DNA of 64,000 nt from Amycolatopsis rifamycinica (GTDB lineage Bacteria; Actinomycetota; Actinomycetes; Mycobacteriales; Pseudonocardiaceae): assembly GCF_000695625.1 (NCBI RefSeq), contig NZ_JMQI01000068.1, positions 186,001 through 250,000 on the forward strand, written 5' to 3'. Below, in pieces: positions 16,627 through 24,701 of the stretch; the stretch's first letter is position 1, and every line of letters begins with the position of its first letter. The notes beneath the pieces are model-generated. The model was not told where the DNA came from and did not search any database. It saw only the letters and a program-made list of their open reading frames with translations. Made by a program: the position numbers and the translations under genes.

Positions 16627-17900
16627 CGCGGGCGCCGAGGCGGATGCGGATCCCGGGCCGCAAGCGGTTCGGCGGGATCTTCAGCGGCGACACCGCCACC
16701 TTCGTCTTCCTGTTCGGCTTCGGGTTCCTGTTCACCGCGTTCTTCCACGTCGACAGCTGGCGGCCCGCGCTCTACGGCTCGTCCATTGTGGACTTCCCGG
16801 CCGTGCTCGGGCTGCTGACGCTGTGCTGCGCCGTCGGCTGGCGCGGCCTGCTGCGCCGCGGCTTCGCGTGGGTCGAACCGGCCGAGCTGACCTGGCTCGA
16901 CTTCGCCCCGGTCGACCGCGGCCGCGTCGTCACGCTCCGGCTGCTCGGCGCGTGGACCGGCGTGGTGGCGGTGACCGGCTACCTGGCCGCGCTGCTGCTG
17001 GCCGTCGGCGGGGCGGGGCTGGACCAGTGGCGCGCGGCGGTCGCGGTCGTCGCCGCGACCGGGGTGGCGGCCTTCGCCTCGGCGCGGCGGACGTCGCGGT
17101 GGCCGGACGCGCTCGGCCCGCTGGTGCTCGCGGTCCTCGGCCTCGGGATCGCCGCGCTCGGCCTCGGGCCGGTCACCGTCCAGTTCGTCGCGGCCGGGGT
17201 GCTGGCCGCGGCGCTGCCGCTGGCCTTCGGCGGCGAACCGGTGTCACGCGCGGGCCGGGCGGCACTGCTCGCCGGGTGGGACGGGCGCGTGCTGCGCTCG
17301 GTCGCCGTCACCTTCCTCGACCCGATGATGCTGCTCCCGCCGTCCGCGCCGGTCGGCGGGGTTTCGCTGCGCCGCCCGACGCCGTTGCGGCTGGCCTGGG
17401 CGGGCACGCTCGGCCGGGCGCGGTACGCCGGTGCGGCGCTGCTGGTCGGGCTCGCGGTCGTCGTCGCGCACATCGCCGTACCGACGGTGCCGGGCGCGGT
17501 CCTGATCGGCATCGGTGCGTACGTGGCGCTGCTGCCGTTCGGTGGCGGGCTCGGCGAGCTCTGGCGCAATCCGGGTCGCCGTCGGTGGCTGGGCTCGGCC
17601 GATCGCGACCTCGTCCTGGCCCACGGGCTGGTGCTCGCCGGAGTGGGTCTGCTGTGGGGGACAGCGCTCGTCGTGGTCACCCTCGCGGGTGGGACGTCGT
17701 TCGCCGCGACGGCCTGGCTCGCCGTGCCGCTGTCGGTGCTTTCGATCTTGCGCACGGTCACCCGGACCGCCGTTGACTACGCGAATCCCGGGTTCGTCGA
17801 CACCCCGATGGGCCCGATGCCCGGCAACCTCGCCCGCCAGCTCTTCCGCGGTCTCGATCTGCAGCTGGTCGGCATCGTGGTGCTCGCCGCCGCCGTTTGA
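16623..17900 (+). CDS. Polytopic membrane protein, partner of the ABC ATPase
   Basis: 425-aa integral membrane protein with about ten hydrophobic segments, the first near residues 20-40 (ATFVFLFGFGFLFTAFF). I do not recognise a named family. The GTG at 16623 overlaps the ATPase stop, so this is the likely membrane subunit. There is no large extracellular domain. The C-terminus contains a conserved-looking loop GFVDTPMGPMPGNLARQ before the last helix. Confidence 0.78.
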   Translation: MTRAPRRMRIPGRKRFGGIFSGDTATFVFLFGFGFLFTAFFHVDSWRPALYGSSIVDFPAVLGLLTLCCAVGWRGLLRRGFAWVEPAELTWLDFAPVDRGRVVTLRLLGAWTGVVAVTGYLAALLLAVGGAGLDQWRAAVAVVAATGVAAFASARRTSRWPDALGPLVLAVLGLGIAALGLGPVTVQFVAAGVLAAALPLAFGGEPVSRAGRAALLAGWDGRVLRSVAVTFLDPMMLLPPSAPVGGVSLRRPTPLRLAWAGTLGRARYAGAALLVGLAVVVAHIAVPTVPGAVLIGIGAYVALLPFGGGLGELWRNPGRRRWLGSADRDLVLAHGLVLAGVGLLWGTALVVVTLAGGTSFAATAWLAVPLSVLSILRTVTRTAVDYANPGFVDTPMGPMPGNLARQLFRGLDLQLVGIVVLAAAV

Positions 17901-17931
17901 CCTACTCTCGTTGCGACGAAGGGAGCAGCCA

Positions 17932-18510
17932 GTGGGCGGCGGGCACGCACCGGGCGTCGGGCGCAGGGCGACCAGCGAGTTCCCGGCCGGCTGGACCGAC
18001 GAGCAGATCATCTCCGTGGTCAAGGACGTCGCGAACGACCCCAGCGAGCCCCGGCGGCAGCAGCGCAACGGCCGGTGGCGCTGTGCCGGCGAGCGGTTCA
18101 ACGTGCACCTGATCGTGCTGGTCGAGGACAACGGGCACGTGCACACGGCCTACCCGGTGGCCGGGCCGGGTGTCGTGCGCAACCCCGACACCGCGCGGGA
18201 CCCGGCGAACCCGACGGTCGCCGACCTCAAGGAGAACCGGATCAGCTTCTTCGCCGACAGCGTGCTGACCACGATCGGCAACCGGCTCTCCCCGGAGGAC
18301 TACACGCACTACCGGACGCTGCTGTGGGCCGGTGAGTGGGAGGAGCTGGCCGACGTGCTGGCCGCCCACGCCTACCGGGTCGGCTTCGGCTTCTCCGCCG
18401 ACGAGTTTTCGGACTTCGAGAAGCTGCTCAACAGCTACGACCTGCCGGTGCCGGGCTGCGCGTTCCTCAACGACCGCGAGCACATCCTCAAGCAGCTGCG
18501 CCCGGTCTAG
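17932..18510 (+). CDS. EndoU-like nuclease domain protein
   Basis: 192-aa protein. Residues 2-80 resemble bacterial EndoU toxin domains: GGGHAPGVG near the start (aligns with the GGH catalytic motif), then EFPAGWTDEQIISVVKDVAN, a GRW strand and HVHTAYPV. The C-terminal half (about 100-192) is helical and not recognised (HYRTLLWAGEWEELADVLAA). There is no secretion or delivery domain, unlike most EndoU toxins. The GTG at 17932 follows AAGGGA. The stop overlaps the stop of the convergent GNAT gene by 4 bp. A toxin or an RNA-processing role is possible; no immunity gene is evident. Confidence 0.55.
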   Translation: MGGGHAPGVGRRATSEFPAGWTDEQIISVVKDVANDPSEPRRQQRNGRWRCAGERFNVHLIVLVEDNGHVHTAYPVAGPGVVRNPDTARDPANPTVADLKENRISFFADSVLTTIGNRLSPEDYTHYRTLLWAGEWEELADVLAAHAYRVGFGFSADEFSDFEKLLNSYDLPVPGCAFLNDREHILKQLRPV

Positions 18511-19322
18511 GAGAAGTCGTAGCCGGTGAACGTGGCGATCGGGACGTAGCCGAGGCGCCGGTACAGGGCGTTGCTGGTGACGTTGGCGGGATCGGTGTAG
18601 AGGACGACGTCCGTCGCGCCCTCGGCCAGCGCGGCCTCGCTCACCGCGGCCGTCACGGCGCCCGCGTACCCCCGGCCGCGAAACCGGGCCGGGGTGTAGA
18701 CGGGGTCGACCCGCACCATGCCCGCCAGCACCGGGGTCCGGCCCGCCATGGCGACGGGACAGCCGGTCTCCCAGAACGTGAACCGCTTGCCGGCGAAGTT
18801 CGAGGCGGCCCAGGACCGCTCGTCGGCGAGGGGCTGCTGCCCGACCGCGGTGGCGAACTCGCTGCACCAGCGGATGACCTCCGGGCCGTGCTGCGCCTCC
18901 CGGGCGCGGCCGTCGGGCATCGGCTCCGGCGGGGTCAGCTCGCCGAGCCGGTGGAGCCGGACCCGCACCCCGGGCACCGGCACCGCGTCGGTGTGCCGTT
19001 GCCACGCCTCGGCGAACGCGGTGGCGGTGTCGTCCTCCGCGGTCACTCCGCACAACGCCTGGCCGGCCAGGTCCGCTGCGAGGGCCTCGGCCTCGTCGGG
19101 GGCGACCCGGGTCAGGATCAGGCGCTGCGACGGGCGGCGGTAGCAGATCGCGCGGACCTCGCCGCCCTGCTCCAGCCGGCCGAAGAGCGTGCCCTTTTCC
19201 TCGTGGGTGCGCAGTTGCTCGAGCCGGGTCAGCTGCGAGGTGTGCAGCGCGGGCCGGGAGCGCAGGAAATCGCCGGTCCGGGCGAGGAAGTCGTCGATGT
19301 CCTCAGTGAGCCGCCAGGGCAT
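18507..19322 (-). CDS. GNAT family N-acetyltransferase
   Basis: 271-aa protein with a degenerate N-terminal GNAT-like half and a functional-looking C-terminal GNAT domain (about 165-271). The acetyl-CoA site is RFRGRGYAGAVTAAV (about 213-227) and the final segment is NALYRRLGYVPI. This two-domain layout is common in actinobacterial acetyltransferases. Substrate unknown. It precedes no obvious operon partner; the XRE regulator lies 9 bp upstream on the same strand and may be co-transcribed. Confidence 0.85.
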   Translation of the reverse strand: MPWRLTEDIDDFLARTGDFLRSRPALHTSQLTRLEQLRTHEEKGTLFGRLEQGGEVRAICYRRPSQRLILTRVAPDEAEALAADLAGQALCGVTAEDDTATAFAEAWQRHTDAVPVPGVRVRLHRLGELTPPEPMPDGRAREAQHGPEVIRWCSEFATAVGQQPLADERSWAASNFAGKRFTFWETGCPVAMAGRTPVLAGMVRVDPVYTPARFRGRGYAGAVTAAVSEAALAEGATDVVLYTDPANVTSNALYRRLGYVPIATFTGYDFS

Positions 19323-19331
19323 TTCCGCTGG

Positions 19332-19604
19332 TCAGCTCGCCTGCGACAGCGGGGGTGACGCGGCGGGCGTGACGGCCGCGCGCAGCTCCTCCAGCGGCAG
19401 GCCGACGGCGTCGGCGATGGCCGCGACCGTGAAGAACGCCGGCGTCGGGATGCGCCCGGTTTCGATCTTCCGGAGCGTCTCGACGGAGATCCCCGCCTCC
19501 GCGGCGACGTCGACCATGCTCCGGCCGGCTCGCGCCGCCCGCAGCGCCTGGCCGAGGCGTTCGCCCCGTTCGCGCTCTTCGTCTGTCAGCGGTACCCGCA
19601 CCAT
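19332..19604 (-). CDS. XRE family helix-turn-helix regulator
   Basis: 90-aa DNA-binding protein with a Cro/CI-type helix-turn-helix (MVDVAAEAGISVETLRKIE, about residues 30-48). The start at 19604 (MVRVPLTDEE) is chosen because TAGAAT lies 7 nt upstream, the leaderless pattern of this genome; an ATG at 19613 overlaps that -10 box. It runs into the GNAT gene with a 9-bp gap, so the two likely form a unit. A DnaA-box-like cluster lies about 80 bp upstream. Confidence 0.82.
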   Translation of the reverse strand: MVRVPLTDEERERGERLGQALRAARAGRSMVDVAAEAGISVETLRKIETGRIPTPAFFTVAAIADAVGLPLEELRAAVTPAASPPLSQAS

Positions 19605-19685
19605 AAGCGGCATTCTAATACCGCTGCGGCGCGAAGCGCCTCCGTTGAGGGTGGGGGCGGGGGCATGGATGGAATACCAGATGAG

Positions 19686-19728
19686 TTGTCCACGGCCTGT
19701 GGATAACTCTGTGCACAGGTGTGGAAAA
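19686..19728. promoter_or_regulatory. Cluster of three DnaA-box-like sequences
   Basis: TTGTCCACG (19686-19694) and TGTGGATAA (19698-19706, exactly the inverse of TTATCCACA) face each other with 3 nt between; TGTGGAAAA (19720-19728) is a third, weaker copy. They lie between the terminator of the S33 peptidase gene and the promoter of the XRE gene. DnaA boxes can titrate DnaA or regulate genes; no other origin feature is present. Confidence 0.5.
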
Positions 19729-19758
19729 GGCCCCGCCGAACCGGAGTTCGGCGGGGCC
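19725..19758 (-). terminator. Rho-independent terminator of the S33 peptidase gene
   Basis: 13-bp perfect stem (GGCCCCGCCGAAC with GTTCGGCGGGGCC), 4-nt loop, then TTTT on the minus strand; 18 nt beyond the peptidase stop. Confidence 0.93.
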
Positions 19759-19776
19759 CCACCACATCTAGTGCCT

Positions 19777-21396
19777 TCAGGCGCCCGCGGGCACCGGAAG
19801 TGGCATGCCGGGCAGGCTCTGGTCGTTCGGCACCACGCCGTCCACCAGGTAGGCCTCCACGACCTTGTCCACACCCGCGTTGCCGCCGGCGTAGATGCCG
19901 TGGTCACCTTCGCCGGTGATCGTCAGCATCCGCGAACCCGCGAACGCCTTGTGCGCACGCTTCGCGCCCTCGAGCGGCGTCGCCGGGTCGTGCTCCGACT
20001 CGACGATCAGCACCGGCGGGACACCCTTGCCGTCCAGCACCGGGAGCGGGGACGGCGGCTTCTTCCAGAACAGGCACGGCTGGATGAACCAGCCGGCCCC
20101 CAGGAGCGGCAGCTGCTGGTCGATCAGCTTCTGCGAGTCCCGGATGGCGCTGTTGGGCGAGCCGGTCCACGGACCCTCGTTGCACGGGATGGTCCAGAAG
20201 CTGGCGTCGTAGGCGTCGCCGTCGGCGGGCACCATCAGCGGCTGCGGGCCGTAGGTGACGGTGCTCTTGTCGCCGGCCTTGACCTTCTGCGCGGCCGAGG
20301 ACTTGGCCGCCGCCGAGGCGGTGCCCTGGGTCAGCGTGCGGACGCTGACCAGGTAGTCGGCCAGGCCGGGGAAGGCGCGCTTCGAGTAGATCTGCGACGC
20401 GATGAACGAGTCGAGCCCGTTGGCCGAGACGGTCGAACCGTCGGGCAGGGTGACCGCGCCCTGGGTCAGGGCGTAGCGGACCTGCTCGTAGGTCTGGCGG
20501 GCGGCCTCGCCGGTGGTGCCGAAGTGGTAGAGCTTGTCGTACTTCGCCAGCCACGGGAGGAAGTCCGAGCGCCAGCGGCGCTCGAAGCCGAGCGGCTGCC
20601 AGTCGAACGACTTCTGCCAGGTCGTGGTGAACTCCGTCGCCGAGTCGAGCACGAACCGGCCGGTGCGCGCCGGGTAGGCCTGCGCGTAGTGCGCGCCCAT
20701 CCAGGTGCCCGCCGAGTAGCCGACCCAGTTGATCTTGTCGCGGCCGAGCAGCACGCGCAGCAGGTCGATGTCCTTGACCGTCTGGTCGGTGTTGATCAGC
20801 GGGCCCAGCTCGCCGGACTTCTGCTGGCAGGACAGCGCCGCGTACTTCGTCGCCTGCAGGATCAGGTTCAGGTTGCCGCGGTCGCGGTCACGCGGGTCCA
20901 GGTCCGCACCGGTGCCGATCGCGCCACCGCAGGTGATGTTGGTGCTCTTGCCGGTGCCGCGCGGGTCGAACCCGACGATCTCCTGGTGCTCCCGCAGCTT
21001 CGTCTGGTTGCGCAGGCGGGCCGGGAAGTTGCGGCCCGGCGCGCCGGGACCACCGGGGTTGGTGACGACGCTGGCGGTCGCGTCCTGCTTCGCCTTCAGC
21101 CGGCTGACCGCGATGGTCAGGTCGATCTGGGCGTTCGCCTGGTACCAGTTGCGCGGGGTCTTGTAGGTCGCGCACTCCATGTCCTCGGCGCCCGCGGGCG
21201 GGGCCGTCGGCAGCTCGGAGGGGACAGCGCACTTGTGCCAGTCGAGCTTCTGGTTCGCGTACTGCGCCGGGATGTTCGTGGAGTTCAGCGGCTGCTTACC
21301 GGCCGCGACCTCCTGACCTGCGAACGCAGGCGTGAACCCGGCCAGCAGGGTGCCGGCGATCGCCGGGATCACCACCGCGTAGCGGAGTCGTGTCAT
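19777..21396 (-). CDS. Secreted alpha/beta-hydrolase, S33 tripeptidyl aminopeptidase type
   Basis: 539-aa exported peptidase. An N-terminal signal peptide (basic MTRLRYA, hydrophobic core, cleavage after PAFA at about residue 26) is clear. The nucleophile elbow GYSAGTW is near residue 228, following the oxyanion segment NPGGPGAPGRNF. The C-terminal TAP-like domain contains PVLIVESEHDPATPLEGA, which carries the Asp, and a final His in GEGDHGIY. Homologues remove N-terminal tripeptides outside the cell. The ATG at 21396 has AAAAGGGGC upstream. It is a single-gene unit with a strong terminator. Confidence 0.93.
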   Translation of the reverse strand: MTRLRYAVVIPAIAGTLLAGFTPAFAGQEVAAGKQPLNSTNIPAQYANQKLDWHKCAVPSELPTAPPAGAEDMECATYKTPRNWYQANAQIDLTIAVSRLKAKQDATASVVTNPGGPGAPGRNFPARLRNQTKLREHQEIVGFDPRGTGKSTNITCGGAIGTGADLDPRDRDRGNLNLILQATKYAALSCQQKSGELGPLINTDQTVKDIDLLRVLLGRDKINWVGYSAGTWMGAHYAQAYPARTGRFVLDSATEFTTTWQKSFDWQPLGFERRWRSDFLPWLAKYDKLYHFGTTGEAARQTYEQVRYALTQGAVTLPDGSTVSANGLDSFIASQIYSKRAFPGLADYLVSVRTLTQGTASAAAKSSAAQKVKAGDKSTVTYGPQPLMVPADGDAYDASFWTIPCNEGPWTGSPNSAIRDSQKLIDQQLPLLGAGWFIQPCLFWKKPPSPLPVLDGKGVPPVLIVESEHDPATPLEGAKRAHKAFAGSRMLTITGEGDHGIYAGGNAGVDKVVEAYLVDGVVPNDQSLPGMPLPVPAGA

Positions 21397-21519
21397 ACGG
21401 TTGCCCCTTTTGGGTTTGCGCGTGCGGAGTCGGGCTATTGATATAGGTCCGGTGAGGGCGGGGCAAGCGACGTTGGTCGGCATCGCGGACCGTGGCGATC
21501 AAATCGATATCGGACAAGC

Positions 21520-21534
21520 GTGACTCGCTGTCAC
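21520..21534. promoter_or_regulatory. Inverted repeat upstream of DUF3311-mctP
   Basis: GTGAC and GTCAC separated by 5 nt, 50 bp before the DUF3311 start. A candidate operator; the regulator is unknown and the arms are short. Confidence 0.3.
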
Positions 21535-21584
21535 CCAGGTCTTAAGGTCGAGCGGTCGGTTACGGGAGTGTTAGGTGAGGTCCG

Positions 21585-21863
21585 ATGTCGACTGCGAAGC
21601 ACGACAGGAAGGTGCGCGGGTTTCAGTTCAGCCCGTGGAACCTGCTCCTGATCGTCCCGCTGCTTGTCCTGGTCACGCCACTGTTCAACATGGACGGTCC
21701 GCGGCTGTTCGGGATGCCGTTCTTCTACTGGTTCCAGTTCCTCATGGTGGCCGTCGGGGTGCTGAGCACCTGGATCGTCTACCTGATGACGCGGGACAAG
21801 CCGACCGTTGACGCCCCGGACCGGCTGAGCGTCGACGACCTGGACGAAGGGGACGCTCGATGA
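21585..21863 (+). CDS. DUF3311 small membrane protein
   Basis: 92-aa protein with two membrane helices (about 15-38 and 48-70) and an acidic tail. It is the regular small companion of MctP-type sodium/solute symporters and overlaps that gene by 4 bp (ATGA). Probably an assembly or stability subunit of the carrier, by analogy with the DUF485-ActP pairs. The ATG at 21585 follows GTGAGG. Confidence 0.88.
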   Translation: MSTAKHDRKVRGFQFSPWNLLLIVPLLVLVTPLFNMDGPRLFGMPFFYWFQFLMVAVGVLSTWIVYLMTRDKPTVDAPDRLSVDDLDEGDAR

Positions 21864-23503
21864 GCAACCTGCAGTGGCCCGAGCTGATCATCTTCACGCT
21901 CTTGTTCGCCTTGGTTACCGTGCTCGGCTTCATGGCGTCGCGCTGGCAGCGCGGCAGCACGCTGGACCACCTGGACGAATGGGGTCTCGGCGGCCGCAAG
22001 TTCGGCTCGTGGATCACCTGGTTCCTGCTCGGCGGTGACCTCTACACGGCGTACACGTTCGTCGCGGTGCCCGCGCTGGTGTTCAGCGCCGGCGCGCTCG
22101 GCCTCTACGCGCTGCCGTACACGATCGTCGTCTACCCGATCGTTCTGCTGCCGGCGCTGCGGATGTGGTCGGTTTCGCGGGTGCGCGGCTACGTCACCCC
22201 GGCCGACTTCGTGCGCGGCCGCTTCGGCTCGCCGATCCTCGCGCTGCTGGTGGCGATCACCGGCATCGTCGCGACCATGCCGTACATCGCGCTGCAGCTG
22301 GTCGGCCTCGAAGCCGTGCTGCGGACGATGGGCATCAACGGCTCCGGCATCGTCGGGCACCTGCCGCTGCTGGTCGCCTTCGTGATCCTGGCCTTCTACA
22401 CCTACCAGTCCGGCCTGCGGGCGCCCGCGCTGATCGCGTTCGTCAAGGACATCCTGATCTACCTCGTGATCCTGGTGGCGATCATCTACCTGCCCTCGAA
22501 GCTGGGCGGCTGGTCGCACATCTTCGACACCGCGGTGGCCAAGTTCGACAAGACCCCGTCGAAGGCCGACGGCGTCCTGCTGACCGCCAACAACCAGCTG
22601 CAGTACGCCACGCTGGCCCTGGGTTCGGCGCTCGCGCTGTTCCTGTACCCGCACTCGCTGACGAGCGTGCTCGCTTCGCGCGGCCGCAGCGTGATCAAGC
22701 GGAACATGGTCGCGCTGCCGGCGTACTCGCTGGTGCTCGGCCTGCTGGCGCTGCTCGGCTACGTGGCGATCACGGCGGGCGTCAAGCCGCTGACGAACGC
22801 GGCGACCGGCAAGCCGGACGGCAACACGATCGTCCCGGTCCTGTTCGACAGCACCTTCGCGTCCTGGTTCGCGGGCATCGCGTTCGCCGCGATCGGCATC
22901 GGCGCCCTGGTGCCGGCGGCGATCATGTCGATCGCCGCGGCCAACCTGTGGACGCGCAACATCTACAAGGAGTACCTCCGCAAGAACGCGACACCGCAGG
23001 AAGAGGCGAAGCAGGCGAAGCTGGCTTCGCTGGTCGTGAAGCTCGGCGCGGTCGCGGTGATCATCCTGATCGACCCGCAGTTCTCGATCGACCTCCAGCT
23101 CATCGGCGGCGTGCTGATCCTGCAGACGCTGCCGGCCGTGGCGCTGGCGCTGTACACGCGCTGGTTCCACCGCTGGGGCCTGATCGCGGGCTGGGTCGTC
23201 GGCATCGGCTGGGGCCTGATCATGCTGTACGGCATCCCCAACCCGGCCAACGGCAAGCTCCACTTCGGCGGCTCGGCGCTCCCGCTGGGCAACCTGTCGC
23301 TGTTCGGCTGGCACCCGTTCGCCGGGTCGCAGGTCCAGATCTACGTCGGTTTCGTGGCCCTGATCGGCAACCTGGTGATCGCGGCGATCGGCACGGTGAT
23401 CGCGCGGCAGCTGAAGGTGTTCAACGGCACGGACGACACCGAGCCGGAGGACTACCACACCGACGAGCACGACAAGAACCTGCGCCCGATCGGCGTCCAC
23501 TAA
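21860..23503 (+). CDS. mctP: Sodium:solute symporter, monocarboxylate permease (MctP-like)
   Basis: 547-aa SSS-family carrier with about 13 membrane helices. Characteristic segments are GGRKFGSWITWFLLGGDLYTAYTF (given here only as GGRKFGSW and LLGGDLYTAY, about residues 35-60), YVTPADFVRGRFGS and FLYPHSLTSVLASRGR. The family takes up acetate, pyruvate, lactate or propionate. Translationally coupled to the DUF3311 gene. The stop overlaps that of the convergent ceramidase-like gene by 4 bp. Together with pckG it would support growth on organic acids. Confidence 0.88.
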   Translation: MSNLQWPELIIFTLLFALVTVLGFMASRWQRGSTLDHLDEWGLGGRKFGSWITWFLLGGDLYTAYTFVAVPALVFSAGALGLYALPYTIVVYPIVLLPALRMWSVSRVRGYVTPADFVRGRFGSPILALLVAITGIVATMPYIALQLVGLEAVLRTMGINGSGIVGHLPLLVAFVILAFYTYQSGLRAPALIAFVKDILIYLVILVAIIYLPSKLGGWSHIFDTAVAKFDKTPSKADGVLLTANNQLQYATLALGSALALFLYPHSLTSVLASRGRSVIKRNMVALPAYSLVLGLLALLGYVAITAGVKPLTNAATGKPDGNTIVPVLFDSTFASWFAGIAFAAIGIGALVPAAIMSIAAANLWTRNIYKEYLRKNATPQEEAKQAKLASLVVKLGAVAVIILIDPQFSIDLQLIGGVLILQTLPAVALALYTRWFHRWGLIAGWVVGIGWGLIMLYGIPNPANGKLHFGGSALPLGNLSLFGWHPFAGSQVQIYVGFVALIGNLVIAAIGTVIARQLKVFNGTDDTEPEDYHTDEHDKNLRPIGVH

Positions 23504-24093
23504 GGACGAAGCAGCGCTCGCGAGACGAGGTACAGCACCACGCCGTTGAGCAGGTGCCAGAGGAAGTGCGTGCCGACCGGGACGTAGCCGCATACGTCCC
23601 GGTCGAGCGTGCGCAGGCTCAGTGAGAGCGCGAAAACCGCGCCTGCCACGGCGAAGTGCGTCCAGTAGGCGTCGCGCTCGAAGGCGAGCACGGCGGCGAA
23701 GGCGGCCAAGCCGATGAGAGCGCCCAGGTACAGCCCGCCGCCCAGCAACGCCGTGACGACGGTGAGGGCGAGGAACCCCGGCGCGGCGAGCCACGCGTGT
23801 CGCGGGCGCCAGTGCTCGCGAGCGAACAGCACGGCGTACACCAGCACGAACACGAGGATGGCGACCGAGTCCGCGACGGCGGCCCAGCGCGTGGCGAGCA
23901 GGTGGAAAGCGCTGCTCGCGACGAAGATGAGCCCGATCAGCCCGGCGAGCAGGCGCCCGGTCCGGTCCCCGTCGGCCAGCCGCCACACGAGCACGGCGGC
24001 GACGAGGAAAGCCAGGTTGCTGAGACTGTTGAGCGGCTCACCCCAGAGCCCGGGCCCGACGCGTTCGCAGTACCCGTCGACGTAGTCCGTCAC
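23500..24093 (-). CDS. Ceramidase-like (CREST superfamily) membrane protein
   Basis: 197-aa protein with about seven membrane helices. It has the alkaline ceramidase/CREST hallmarks: YCERVGPGLWGEPLNSLSN near the N-terminus, SSAFHLLAT in helix 3, an Asp in VADSVAI and a C-terminal THFLWHLLNG. These His and Asp residues would form the metal site of a membrane hydrolase. The GTG at 24093 is preferred over a TTG at 24105. It is divergent from the AhpD-like gene at 24126. Substrate unknown. Confidence 0.75.
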   Translation of the reverse strand: MTDYVDGYCERVGPGLWGEPLNSLSNLAFLVAAVLVWRLADGDRTGRLLAGLIGLIFVASSAFHLLATRWAAVADSVAILVFVLVYAVLFAREHWRPRHAWLAAPGFLALTVVTALLGGGLYLGALIGLAAFAAVLAFERDAYWTHFAVAGAVFALSLSLRTLDRDVCGYVPVGTHFLWHLLNGVVLYLVSRALLRP

Positions 24094-24125
24094 GCCCCCA
24101 GCCAACCACGGCTAGCGTGAAGCCC

Positions 24126-24701
24126 ATGACTGACGCGGTGAGCCGGTTCCCGGTGACGGAACTCGAAGACCTGCCCGACGACCTGCGCGAGCGGATCGGC
24201 GCGATCGCGGACAAGTCCGGCTTCGTGCCGAACATCTTCCGCGCGCTCGGCCACCGTCCCGCCGAGCTGCGCGCGTTCCTCGACTACCACGACGCCCTGA
24301 TGGAACGCACCGGCGGACTCAGCAAGGCCGAGCGCGAGCTGGTCGTCGTCGCGACCTCCGGGGCCAACCACTGCACCTACTGCGTCGTCGCCCACGGCGC
24401 GATCCTGCGCATCCGCGCCAAGGACCCCGAGCTGGCCGACCGCGTGTCGAGCAACCCCTGGCAGGTCGAGCTGGACGAACGCGGCCGCGCGATCGTCGAC
24501 CTCGCACTGGCCCTCGCCCAGGACTCGGCCCTGTTCGGCGAAGGCGACCTCGAAGCCGCACGCAACGCCGGCCTGACCGAAGACGAGATCTGGGACATCG
24601 GTGCGATCACGGCGTTGTTCGCGATGTCGAACCGCCTCGCCCACCTCACCGCGCTCCGCCCGAACCCCGAGTTCTTCCTGCTCGGCCGGGTGCCCCGCTA
24701 G
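24126..24701 (+). CDS. AhpD-like / carboxymuconolactone decarboxylase family protein
   Basis: 191-aa peroxidase-related protein. The redox motif NHCTYCVVAH (CxxC plus His, about residue 82) is that of the alkylhydroperoxidase AhpD family. The N-terminal half carries the usual GFVPNIFRALGHRP segment. It probably reduces peroxides with a low-molecular or protein thiol partner. Leaderless: TAGCGT (24113-24118) lies 7 nt before the ATG. The stop overlaps the convergent MarR-GNAT gene by 4 bp. Confidence 0.87.
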   Translation: MTDAVSRFPVTELEDLPDDLRERIGAIADKSGFVPNIFRALGHRPAELRAFLDYHDALMERTGGLSKAERELVVVATSGANHCTYCVVAHGAILRIRAKDPELADRVSSNPWQVELDERGRAIVDLALALAQDSALFGEGDLEAARNAGLTEDEIWDIGAITALFAMSNRLAHLTALRPNPEFFLLGRVPR

